Assembly (NCBI GenBank): GCA_029250945.1
Contig: JAQXEG010000034.1
Coordinates: forward strand, 1 to 64,000
Reading direction: 5' to 3'
Length of the DNA stretch: 64,000 nt
Source: Yoonia sp.
GTDB taxonomy: Bacteria; Pseudomonadota; Alphaproteobacteria; Rhodobacterales; Rhodobacteraceae
Position numbers and translations under genes: made by a program
Part shown: piece after piece, positions 10,157-19,398 of the stretch
Position numbering within the stretch: the first letter of the stretch is position 1
Layout of the letters: each line of letters starts with the position of its first letter
The notes under the pieces: model-generated
Database searches by the model: none
What the model was told of the DNA's origin: nothing
What the model saw: the letters and a program-made list of their open reading frames with translations, nothing else

Positions 10157-10726
10157 ATGCGGCATGACATGCCATCAGAAGTACGAACGCTTGGTGCGGA
10201 TCTGCGGGCCTTGCGCAAGGCGCGGGGTTTGACGCTGGCCGCGTTGGCGGATGCGTTGGGCAAATCCGTGGGGTGGCTTAGCCAGGTGGAACGCGACATA
10301 TCGGAACCTGCGATTGATGATCTGCGGGCCTTTGCGTCCGTGTTGGATGTGTCCGTATCCAGCCTGTTTCGCGTCGCAGCAGCCCCCGGCGAAGAAGGGT
10401 TCATCGTGCGCAAACACGCCCGCCGCCCGATCGGATCGCGCGAGGCGGGCTTGGTCGAGGAATTGTTGTCCCCCGACCTGACCGATGATTTTGAGGTGGT
10501 GTATTCCACCTTCGCCGCAGGATCGGGCATGACGGTTGCCGTGCGCCGCCCCACGCAAGAGCTGGGGTATATCATGTCCGGCCAACTTGATCTGTGGATT
10601 GACGACGCGCTGTTTCACTTAAAGCCCGGCGATAGCTTTCGCATTCGTGGGCATGATTACCGCTGGGCAAACCCCCATGCGGAACCTTGTGTCGCGATCT
10701 GGGTGATCGCGCCGCCGGTGTATTAA
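10157..10726 (+). CDS. XRE family regulator with C-terminal cupin domain
   Basis: HTH LRALRKARGLTLAALADALGKSVGWLSQVERDISEPAIDDLRAFA; cupin GYIMSGQLDLWIDDALFHLKPGDSFRI. Confidence 0.92.
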   Translation: MRHDMPSEVRTLGADLRALRKARGLTLAALADALGKSVGWLSQVERDISEPAIDDLRAFASVLDVSVSSLFRVAAAPGEEGFIVRKHARRPIGSREAGLVEELLSPDLTDDFEVVYSTFAAGSGMTVAVRRPTQELGYIMSGQLDLWIDDALFHLKPGDSFRIRGHDYRWANPHAEPCVAIWVIAPPVY

Positions 10727-10737
10727 TGGGGACTGGG

Positions 10738-11121
10738 ATGATCAAAGGAAGCTGTTTGTGCGGCAAGGTGCGATATGCATTGCATGGCGACTTGCGCAAT
10801 TCTGTGGCCTGTCACTGTGTGCAGTGCCGCAAAACAAGCGGGCATTACGTGTCTGCGACCCAAGTCGGGCCAGAGCAATTAGAAATAATCTGTGACGCGA
10901 CGCTGACATGGTTCCAATCATCGCCCAAGGCCCGCCGCGGGTTTTGCAGTGCGTGTGGATCATCGCTGTTCTGGCAGCACGACGATGACAACGGTGCCAC
11001 ATCCGTCATGTCCGGCACGCTGGACGGCCCCACGGGCATCCAAACCGAAAAGCATATCTTTACCGCCGACAAAGGCGACTACTATCAAATCGACGGCGCT
11101 ACGCCGCAAAGGGAGCAATAA
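10738..11121 (+). CDS. GFA family protein (glutathione-dependent formaldehyde-activating/CENP-V fold)
   Basis: GSCLCGKVRY, ACHCVQCRKTSGHYVSAT, RGFCSACGSSLFW. Confidence 0.93.
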   Translation: MIKGSCLCGKVRYALHGDLRNSVACHCVQCRKTSGHYVSATQVGPEQLEIICDATLTWFQSSPKARRGFCSACGSSLFWQHDDDNGATSVMSGTLDGPTGIQTEKHIFTADKGDYYQIDGATPQREQ

Positions 11122-11122
11122 T

Positions 11123-13579
11123 ATGAGCGATTTTCCAACAACGGCCCGCGTGGTCATCATCGGCGGCGGCGTTGTCGGCGTGTCCACCTTGTACCATCTG
11201 GCCAAAATGGGCTGGACCGATTGTGTGCTGCTGGAGAAGAACGAATTGACCGCGGGGTCCACATGGCACGCGGCTGGCAACTGCCCGAACTTTGCGCCCA
11301 ACTGGGCTGTCATGAACATGCAGCGCTATTCCTTGGAAATGTACCGCACACTTGCCGATGATGTGGGCTATCCGATGAACTATCACGTCACAGGTGCGCT
11401 GCGTCTGGGTCACACCAAAGAGCGTAAGCAGGAATTTCAGCGTGTCGCAGGTCAGGCGCAGGCCATGGGTCTGCCGCTGGAAATGATCGGCATCGACGAG
11501 GTTAAGAACTATAACCCGTTCATCGAAACCCATGATCTGTCTGCGGTTCTATGGGATCCCTATGATGGCGACATTGACCCCGCGCAGCTGACACAGGCGC
11601 TGGCCAAAGGTGCCCGTGATCTGGGCGCCAGGATTGAGCGTTTCTGCCCCGCCACTGGCGTCACGCAGAAAGAAAACGGCGAATGGATCGTACACACCGA
11701 TAAGGGTGACATCACATGTGAAAAGGTTGTGAATGCCGCGGGTTACTACGCCGCGCGCGTTGGCGAATGGTTCAAGCCATACGGTGGTCGTGATGTGCCG
11801 CTGACTGTTATGTCCCACCAGTATTTCCTGACCGAGGAAATTGACGAAATCAAAGCATGGACCGAAGAGAACGGTAAAAAGACACCGATGATCCGCGACG
11901 TGGATTCGTCATATTACCTGCGTCAGGACAAGAACGGCCTGAACCTCGGCCCTTATGAGCGGAACTGTAAGGCCCATTGGACCACGCCGCAGGATCCGAT
12001 GCCGCATGACTTTTCGTTCCAGTTGTATCCAGATGATTTGGATCGTTTGGAATGGTATATTGAGGATGCGATGGAGCGTGTGCCTGTGCTGGGCACCGGC
12101 GGCGTTGGTCGCAACATCAACGGCCCGATCCCATATGCGCCCGACGGTTTGCCGATGATCGGCCCAATGCCTGGTGTCACCAACGCGTTTGAGGCGCACA
12201 GCTTTACCTTTGGCATTGTGCAGGGCGGTGGCGCTGGCAAGGTCATGGCCGAATGGCTGATCGAAGGCGAGACCGAGATTGACATGTGGGCGGTCGACCC
12301 GCGCCGTTACACCGATTACGCCGATGCCGATTATTGCGAAGCAAAGGCGCTTGAAACCTACGGCCACGAATATGGCATGCACTTCCCGCATAAAATGTGG
12401 CCAGCGGGCCGGAATAAAAAGCTGTCGCCAAACCACGACGCATTGGTTGCATCGGGTGCACAGTTTGGGGCCTATAACGGCTGGGAGCGCGCCAACTGGT
12501 TTGCCCACGACGGCGAAGATACTTCGGTCGAATCCACAGAAACATGGGAACGCAAAGGTCCATGGGAAGCAGGCATCGCCCGCGAGGTGGAGGCCGCGAC
12601 AAACGGGGCAGCTGTTCTCGATATGCCGGGCTTCTCTCGGTACACGTTGTCGGGTGACGGGGCGGCCGAATGGCTGCGCGGCCAGATTTCAGGGGCCTTG
12701 CCAAAAGCGGGCCGCATGAACCTTGGCTATTTCTCTGACAGCCGTGGTCGGATCGTGACCGAGGTCACAGTGATCCGTTGGGGCGAGGATGATTTCTGGC
12801 TGATGACCGCCGCCGTGGCGCAATGGCATGACTTCGAATTCCTGCGTGATCGCCTTCCGGCTGACGGCAGCCTGACCATGACCGATATCACCGGCGACTG
12901 GTCCACTATGATCGTGTCGGGCGCAAAATCCCGCGATCTGCTGTCCGGCATCGCCGAGGCCGATTGGGACAAGGGCTGGCTGTCGATCCAAGACGGCATG
13001 ATCGCCGGCAAACCTGCAAAATTCTTCCGCATCAACTTTGGCGGTGAATTGGGTTGGGAGGTTCACACACCGTTTGCCGAAAGTGCGGCCGCTTATACGG
13101 CTGTGCGCGATGCAGGGGCCACGCCATTGGGCATGTTCGCGCTGAACACCATGCGGATCGAAAAAGGATACCGGACGTGGAAGGGCGATCTGTCCACTGA
13201 CTACTCCTTGCTCGAGGGGGGCTTGGAACGCTTCATTCGTTTTGAGAAACCACAGGATTTCCCGGGTAAGGCCGCCTTGCTGAATGAAAAACAGCAGGGG
13301 TCCAAGAAAGGGTTCGCAACCATGACCCTTGATAACGCGGGTCCTGCGGATGCGCCGTATATGTCCCCAATTTGGTTTAACGGCGAAGTGGTCGGCGAAA
13401 CCACATCAGGCGATTGGGGCCACCGGATTGGCAAGTCCGTGGCGCTGGGCATGATCCGGACTGACGCAAATGTCGTGGGCAACAAGGTCGAGATCGAAAT
13501 CTACGGCGAACGTTACACCGCAACCGTGCACGAAGACGCCCCGCTTTGGGACGCCGACAACGCGCGTATCCGGGCCTAA
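11123..13579 (+). CDS. GcvT-fused FAD-dependent oxidoreductase (dimethylglycine/sarcosine dehydrogenase-like)
   Basis: VVIIGGGVVGVSTLYHLAKMGWTDCVLLEKNELTAGSTWHAAGN; C-terminal GcvT fold GELGWEVHTPF, MRIEKGYRTWKGDLS. Confidence 0.9.
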   Translation: MSDFPTTARVVIIGGGVVGVSTLYHLAKMGWTDCVLLEKNELTAGSTWHAAGNCPNFAPNWAVMNMQRYSLEMYRTLADDVGYPMNYHVTGALRLGHTKERKQEFQRVAGQAQAMGLPLEMIGIDEVKNYNPFIETHDLSAVLWDPYDGDIDPAQLTQALAKGARDLGARIERFCPATGVTQKENGEWIVHTDKGDITCEKVVNAAGYYAARVGEWFKPYGGRDVPLTVMSHQYFLTEEIDEIKAWTEENGKKTPMIRDVDSSYYLRQDKNGLNLGPYERNCKAHWTTPQDPMPHDFSFQLYPDDLDRLEWYIEDAMERVPVLGTGGVGRNINGPIPYAPDGLPMIGPMPGVTNAFEAHSFTFGIVQGGGAGKVMAEWLIEGETEIDMWAVDPRRYTDYADADYCEAKALETYGHEYGMHFPHKMWPAGRNKKLSPNHDALVASGAQFGAYNGWERANWFAHDGEDTSVESTETWERKGPWEAGIAREVEAATNGAAVLDMPGFSRYTLSGDGAAEWLRGQISGALPKAGRMNLGYFSDSRGRIVTEVTVIRWGEDDFWLMTAAVAQWHDFEFLRDRLPADGSLTMTDITGDWSTMIVSGAKSRDLLSGIAEADWDKGWLSIQDGMIAGKPAKFFRINFGGELGWEVHTPFAESAAAYTAVRDAGATPLGMFALNTMRIEKGYRTWKGDLSTDYSLLEGGLERFIRFEKPQDFPGKAALLNEKQQGSKKGFATMTLDNAGPADAPYMSPIWFNGEVVGETTSGDWGHRIGKSVALGMIRTDANVVGNKVEIEIYGERYTATVHEDAPLWDADNARIRA

Positions 13580-13580
13580 T

Positions 13581-14585
13581 ATGTCGGGGGCGGTTTCCCA
13601 TAGGGCATCCGCCCCCGATTCCCGGATGGTGCATATTGCTGTCGCTGACGGCTTTGTGCTGACCGAAATGGCCGGTGTCGTGGATGTCCTGCGGTTGGCC
13701 AATCGTGTCAGCGGGCGGGACATATTTTGCTGGCAATATGTGTCCCATGACGGCGGGCTGGTCACCAGCAGCAGCGATGCTGTTGTGCGCACGGACCCGT
13801 TTCCCGCAGCCCCAGATGCGGATTATCTGTTTGTGCTTGGCAACGCTGATGCCGAACTTCCGGCGCTGGCATTGGGTGGCGTCCTGGGGCGCTATTCTGC
13901 ACGTCAATCGCGTGTGATCCTACTGGCCGAGGCCGCGACCCGCTATATTGCTGACCGTGGCGAAGGCGAGGCGAATTATACAACCCATTGGGAAAACCGT
14001 GCGGTTCTGCTGGAACGATTGGGCTTGTTCGAGACGGGTGCTGCCCTTGTGGCCGATGATGGCGTGGTGATGACCTGCGCGGGCATGGGGGCGACGGTGG
14101 ATGTGACACTGTCGATCGCCGCGCTGCATTTGTCATCGGCGGCAATGATGACGGTGGCTGACATTCTGCTGCACGAACGCATCCGCCATTTCAACACGCT
14201 GCAACCTTTTGCAGGGCGGGTGGCCCTTGCCACGGGCGACAGCGATCTCGACGTCTGCGTTAGCTTGATGCAGGCCAATATCGAGGAACCGCTGCCAATC
14301 GCCAAGATTGCCGCACAGGCCAAAGTGTCCAAACGGTCGCTGGAACGCAAATTTCACCGGACCATGCATACCACGCCCAATGGCTATTACCGCGAACTGC
14401 GGCTGTCACAGGCGAATAACCTGTTGCTCAACACGAACATGACAATTCAAGAGATTGGATTGGCGACTGGTTTTACCAGTGGATTTGCGCGGGTTTACCG
14501 GTCTGTGTTTGGCATGACGCCAAATGCTGCGCGGCAAAAACGTGCGGGACAACCGACGCGAAGCGCCAAGGATGGCGCAAATTAA
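13581..14585 (+). CDS. GlxA family transcriptional regulator (DJ-1/PfpI plus AraC HTH)
   Basis: N-terminal amidase-like domain; ISKIAAQAKVSKRSLERKFH-type HTH, RLSQANNLLLNTNMTIQEIGLATGFTSGFARVYRSVFGMTP. Confidence 0.9.
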   Translation: MSGAVSHRASAPDSRMVHIAVADGFVLTEMAGVVDVLRLANRVSGRDIFCWQYVSHDGGLVTSSSDAVVRTDPFPAAPDADYLFVLGNADAELPALALGGVLGRYSARQSRVILLAEAATRYIADRGEGEANYTTHWENRAVLLERLGLFETGAALVADDGVVMTCAGMGATVDVTLSIAALHLSSAAMMTVADILLHERIRHFNTLQPFAGRVALATGDSDLDVCVSLMQANIEEPLPIAKIAAQAKVSKRSLERKFHRTMHTTPNGYYRELRLSQANNLLLNTNMTIQEIGLATGFTSGFARVYRSVFGMTPNAARQKRAGQPTRSAKDGAN

Positions 14586-14640
14586 ATATCTCGGGTAGGG
14601 CGGTGCGGATAGAAATTTCGAAACACGATTGGAAGATGAC

Positions 14641-15507
14641 ATGATCACGATTCTTGATGGCGGCATGGGCCAGGAACTGATTGCACGCAGCGGCAAGGCC
14701 ACGGGGCTTTGGTCGACCCAAGCACTGTTGGATCAGCCCGAATTGGTGCGTGCTGTGCATGATGATTATTTCGCGGCAGGGGCGCAGGTTGCGACCACCG
14801 ATACCTATGCAATTCTGCCGGACCGTCTGGAACCGCACGATCTGTTGGATCGTTTGCCGGAACTGTCCACGCGGGCCTGTGAAATTGCGTGTGCGGCGCG
14901 GGATGCGCATGGTTCCGGCCTTGTTGTGGGGTCCATGGGGCCACAAGGGTTCTCTTATCAGCCCGACCTTGCCCCGCCAGCCGATCAAGCCGCTGAGGTA
15001 TATGCCGACATCGCACGGATCCACGCAAAGCACGTGGATGTGCATGTTTTGGAAACCATGGCGTCGGTTGATCAGGCCCGTGGTGGTCTGATGGGTGCCG
15101 GGGTCACGGGCAAACCTGTTTGGCTGGCGCTGTCGGTGGATGATGCAGATGGGACCAAGCTCCGCTCTGGCGAAGACCTTGTCGACGCGTTGCCGCTGAT
15201 TGCGGAATTCGCACCAGCGGCGGTTTTCATCAACTGTTCCCTGCCAGAGGCGGTGACACAAGGCTTGCCAGTATTAGCTGGGAACGGCGTGCCGATCGGG
15301 GCCTATGCGAACGGTTTTACAGGGATCACCGACAGTTTTGATCACGTGGGCGCCACGGTGGATGTGCTTAGCGCGCGCACCGATCTGGGTCCCGACCGCT
15401 ATGCCGAATTTGCCCAAGGTTGGGTAGATGCCGGTGCCACATTGATCGGCGGATGTTGTGAGGTGGGTCCGGCCCACATCGCCACACTTGCCGCCCGTTT
15501 TAAATAA
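14641..15507 (+). CDS. homocysteine S-methyltransferase family protein (betaine-homocysteine methyltransferase-like)
   Basis: ILDGGMGQEL, INCSLPEAV, GATLIGGCCEVGPAHI (GGCC zinc motif). Confidence 0.9.
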   Translation: MITILDGGMGQELIARSGKATGLWSTQALLDQPELVRAVHDDYFAAGAQVATTDTYAILPDRLEPHDLLDRLPELSTRACEIACAARDAHGSGLVVGSMGPQGFSYQPDLAPPADQAAEVYADIARIHAKHVDVHVLETMASVDQARGGLMGAGVTGKPVWLALSVDDADGTKLRSGEDLVDALPLIAEFAPAAVFINCSLPEAVTQGLPVLAGNGVPIGAYANGFTGITDSFDHVGATVDVLSARTDLGPDRYAEFAQGWVDAGATLIGGCCEVGPAHIATLAARFK

Positions 15508-15517
15508 GGAAATCCTC

Positions 15518-17962
15518 ATGGCTAATGTCCCCTCAAGCGCCCGCGTCGTCATCATCGGTGGTGGTGTGATCGGTTGTTCCGTCGCATATCACCTTGCCAA
15601 GCAAGGTTGGAAAGACGTCGTTTTGCTGGAACGCAAACAGCTAACATCGGGGACAACATGGCATGCGGCGGGTCTGATCGCGCAGCTACGTGCGACGGCG
15701 AACATGACCAAGCTCGCGAAATATTCGCAGGAACTCTATGGAAACCTAGAGGCGGAAACAGGTGTCGCCACAGGGTTCAAACGTGTGGGATCGATCACCG
15801 CCGCACTGACCGAAGAGCGTAAGGAAGAGATTTTCCGCCAAGCCGGCATGGCCCGCGCATTTGGCGTCGAGGTCGAGGAAATCAGCCCGACCGAAGTCAA
15901 AGAACGCTATGAGCATCTGAACATCGACGGTGTGACAGCGGGTGTTTACCTGCCGCTCGACGGTCAAGGTGATCCGGCGAATATTGCGTTGGCGTTGGCC
16001 AAGGGTGCGCGCCAGAACGGCGCGAAAGTGATCGAGCGCACGGCGGTTACCAAGATCAACCGCGATGGCCGCCGCGTCACATCCGTTGATTGGAACAACG
16101 GCGATGAAACAGGCACAATCACCTGTGACATGATCGTCAACTGTGGTGGCATGTGGGGCCACGAGGTCGGTAAAATGGCGGGCGTGAATGTGCCGCTGCA
16201 CGCATGTGAACACTTCTATATCGTGACCGAAGCGATCGAGGGGCTTAAGCAGCTACCCGTTCTGCGGGTGCCGGACGAATGCGCCTATTACAAAGAGGAC
16301 GCGGGCAAAATGTTGCTCGGGGCGTTTGAACCCAACGCAAAGCCTTGGGCGATGGATGGCATTCCCAAGGATTTTGAATTCGACCAATTGCCAGAGGATT
16401 TCGATCACTTTGAACCGATCCTAGAGGCGGCAGTGGACCGCATGCCGATGCTTGCCGAGGCGGGCATCCACACGTTCTTTAACGGACCTGAATCGTTCAC
16501 GCCCGATGATGCCTATCACCTTGGCCTTGCACCAGAGATGGACAACGTCTGGGTCGCAGCAGGGTTCAACTCCATCGGTATTCAGTCGGCAGGCGGGGCC
16601 GGTCAGGCGCTGGCGGCATGGATGGACACCGGTGAAAAACCGTTTGATCTGGGCGATGTGGATATTGGCCGGATGCAGCCGTTCCAAGGCAACAAACATT
16701 ACCTGTTTGAGCGTTCAAAGGAAACGCTTGGCCTGCTTTATGCCGACCACTTCCCATTCCGGCAAAAGGCTACAGCACGCGGTATCCGCCGCACACCATT
16801 CCATCAGCATTTGCTGAACAACGGCGCTGTCATGGGGGAACTGTCGGGCTGGGAACGCGCCAACTGGTTTGCGAATGAAGGCCAGACGCCTGAATACGAA
16901 TATTCGTGGAAGCGTCAAAACTTCTTTGGCAACGTCGCGGCAGAGCTCGAGGCTGTACGCACGAACGTCGGCATGTATGACATGTCGTCATTCGGCAAAA
17001 TCCGTGTCGAAGGACGCGATGCCGTGGTATTCATGAACTACATCGGTGGCGGACAATATGACGTGCCGGTGGGCAAGATCGTCTATACTCAATTCATGAA
17101 CAACAACGCAGGGATCGAGGCGGATGTAACCGTGACCCGTGTGTCCGAGACTGCGTTTTTGGTCGTGACACCAGCCGCAACGCGTCAGGCCGATCAGGTT
17201 TGGATGCAGCGCCATTTGGGCGATTTCAACGTCGTGATCACTGATGTGACAGCGGGCGAAGGTGTGCTGGCCGTCATGGGACCAAATGCGCGTAAGTTGC
17301 TGCAAGCCGTGTCGCCAAATGATTTTTCAAATGACGTGAACCCGTTTGGCACCGCCCAAGAGATTGAGTTGGGCATGGGCATGGCCCGTGTGCACCGCGT
17401 AACCTATGTGGGCGAGCTGGGTTGGGAAATCTATGTATCGTCCGACATGGCAGCCCATGCGTTCGAGACGCTGCATGCAGCAGGGCAAGACATGGGAATG
17501 AAGCTGTGCGGGATGCATATGATGGACGCTGGCCGGATTGAAAAAGGGTTCCGGCACTTTGGCCACGACATCACCGCTGAGGATCACATTTTGGAGGCAG
17601 GCCTTGGGTTTGCAGTGAAGACGGACAAGCCGGATTTCGTGGGCCGCGATGCTGTGTTGCGGAAGAAAGAGGCCGGTTTGGACATGCGTCTGGTGCAGTT
17701 CAAGCTGACTGATCCAGAGCCGCTGTTGTATCACAATGAACCTGTGATGCGGGACGGTGAGGTCGTCGGCTATCTGTCGTCTGGTGTCTATGGTCACCAT
17801 GTCGGTGCTGCGATGGGGATGGGCTATGTACCATGTAAGGGCGAAACGGTTGCCGAATTGCTCGCGTCCGATTTTGAGATCGACGTGATGGGCACAAAAG
17901 TGAAGGCCGAGGCGAGCCTGAAGTCGTTTTATGATCCCAAGTCAGAGCGCGTGAAGGCCTAA
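15518..17962 (+). CDS. GcvT-fused FAD-dependent oxidoreductase, second paralog (dimethylglycine/sarcosine dehydrogenase-like)
   Basis: VVIIGGGVIGCSVAYHLAKQGWKDVVLLERKQLTSGTTWHAAG; GELGWEIYVSSDMA; GRIEKGFRHFGHDIT. Confidence 0.92.
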   Translation: MANVPSSARVVIIGGGVIGCSVAYHLAKQGWKDVVLLERKQLTSGTTWHAAGLIAQLRATANMTKLAKYSQELYGNLEAETGVATGFKRVGSITAALTEERKEEIFRQAGMARAFGVEVEEISPTEVKERYEHLNIDGVTAGVYLPLDGQGDPANIALALAKGARQNGAKVIERTAVTKINRDGRRVTSVDWNNGDETGTITCDMIVNCGGMWGHEVGKMAGVNVPLHACEHFYIVTEAIEGLKQLPVLRVPDECAYYKEDAGKMLLGAFEPNAKPWAMDGIPKDFEFDQLPEDFDHFEPILEAAVDRMPMLAEAGIHTFFNGPESFTPDDAYHLGLAPEMDNVWVAAGFNSIGIQSAGGAGQALAAWMDTGEKPFDLGDVDIGRMQPFQGNKHYLFERSKETLGLLYADHFPFRQKATARGIRRTPFHQHLLNNGAVMGELSGWERANWFANEGQTPEYEYSWKRQNFFGNVAAELEAVRTNVGMYDMSSFGKIRVEGRDAVVFMNYIGGGQYDVPVGKIVYTQFMNNNAGIEADVTVTRVSETAFLVVTPAATRQADQVWMQRHLGDFNVVITDVTAGEGVLAVMGPNARKLLQAVSPNDFSNDVNPFGTAQEIELGMGMARVHRVTYVGELGWEIYVSSDMAAHAFETLHAAGQDMGMKLCGMHMMDAGRIEKGFRHFGHDITAEDHILEAGLGFAVKTDKPDFVGRDAVLRKKEAGLDMRLVQFKLTDPEPLLYHNEPVMRDGEVVGYLSSGVYGHHVGAAMGMGYVPCKGETVAELLASDFEIDVMGTKVKAEASLKSFYDPKSERVKA

Positions 17963-17965
17963 CGG

Positions 17966-17994
17966 TTTCGACGCGGGCATTGCCCGCGTCGAAA
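17966..17994. terminator. Perfect 13-bp stem, 3-nt loop hairpin after the dehydrogenase stop codon
   Basis: TTTCGACGCGGGC-att-GCCCGCGTCGAAA; no clear U-run. Confidence 0.6.
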
Positions 17995-18048
17995 GGCCGG
18001 GGCGCTGCCCCCGACCCCGTGAGTATTTTTGAAAAAGCGAGACGGGAG

Positions 18049-19386
18049 TTAGTTCCCGTCTTGCGGACCCAATGCGTTTAAACCTTTGAGGATGTCGATG
18101 GCGTAGGCGAGTTGGTAGTCGTCTTCGCGCAGTTCTGCGGCGGCTTCGGCGCGCGCGCGGTCCTCTTCGATTTGACGAATTTCATCTTCTGTCAGGCTGT
18201 CATTGTCGAGTGACCCGCGCAGGTCCGCCTCTGAGCGGAAGCCGCGTTCTTCCTCTTCGCCATCCTCATCAGGGCGGGGGCGGGGTTGTTCGACGATGAT
18301 GTCGGGTAATATGCCAAGCGCCTGGATTGAGCGGCCAGACGGCGTGTAATACCGCGCTGTGGTCAAGCGCATCGCGCCTTCGCCTTGCAATGGAACGACC
18401 GTTTGGACGGAACCTTTGCCAAAGGATTTTGTACCTACAACGATTGCGCGACGGTGGTCTTGTAGCGCGCCAGCCACGATTTCAGAGGCCGAAGCAGAGC
18501 CGCCATTGATCAGCACCACAATGGGTTTACCCATCGCCAGATCACCCGCGGCTGCATTGTAGCGATCGCTGTCTTGCGGTTCGCGGCCACGGGTTGAGAC
18601 GATTTCGCCGGCTTCAAGGAAGGCGTCGGAGACATAGATCGCCTGATTGAGCAAACCGCCGGGGTTATTGCGCAGATCAAGGATGATACCGTCGACGTTG
18701 TCGAGGCCACCTGCCTCTGCGATCTGCTCCTCAAATCCGGATTTCAGATCGGGGAATGTTTGATCGCTGAATGTTGCAATCCGCAAGACGACGGCGTTGC
18801 CTTCGGTTCGGCTACGCACGGCTGTCAGTTTAATTGTGTCGCGGATGATCGAAACATCGAATGGCTCAATCTCGCCTTCGCGTACAACGGTGATCACGAT
18901 CTCGGACCCGACGGGGCCGCGCATCAATTCAACGGCCTCGTCCAGCGTCAGGCCAAGCACATTTTCGCCATCAACGGCTGAGATGAAATCACCTGCCAGA
19001 ATGCCCGCTGCATCCGCAGGGGTGCCATCCATGGGCGATACGACTTTTACCCAGCCTTCTTCTTGGGTGACTTCGATGCCAAGACCGCCAAATTCGCCGC
19101 GGGTTTGCACACGCATGTCGGCGGCGTCATCTGCAGACAAATAGCTGGAATGCGGGTCGAGCGATGTAAGCATACCGTTGATCGCCGCCTCGATCAGGTC
19201 CTTTTCCTGCACGTCTTCGACGTAGCCGGCGCGGATCCGTTCAAAGATGTCGCCGAACAGGTCAAGCTGTTCATAGACGCTGGCGCTATTGGCGGCCTCT
19301 TGCGCGATCAGGGGGGCGGCCACTTGCGTTGTTGCGACCAAACCAAGAAGGGTGCCGCCACCTGCGGCCAGCATAAGCTTTTTCAT
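18049..19386 (-). CDS. ctpA: S41 family C-terminal processing peptidase
   Basis: PDZ domain; GSASASEIVAGALQDHRRAIVVGTKSFGKGSVQ. Confidence 0.92.
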   Translation of the reverse strand: MKKLMLAAGGGTLLGLVATTQVAAPLIAQEAANSASVYEQLDLFGDIFERIRAGYVEDVQEKDLIEAAINGMLTSLDPHSSYLSADDAADMRVQTRGEFGGLGIEVTQEEGWVKVVSPMDGTPADAAGILAGDFISAVDGENVLGLTLDEAVELMRGPVGSEIVITVVREGEIEPFDVSIIRDTIKLTAVRSRTEGNAVVLRIATFSDQTFPDLKSGFEEQIAEAGGLDNVDGIILDLRNNPGGLLNQAIYVSDAFLEAGEIVSTRGREPQDSDRYNAAAGDLAMGKPIVVLINGGSASASEIVAGALQDHRRAIVVGTKSFGKGSVQTVVPLQGEGAMRLTTARYYTPSGRSIQALGILPDIIVEQPRPRPDEDGEEEERGFRSEADLRGSLDNDSLTEDEIRQIEEDRARAEAAAELREDDYQLAYAIDILKGLNALGPQDGN

Positions 19387-19398
19387 CGTCGTCGTGTC

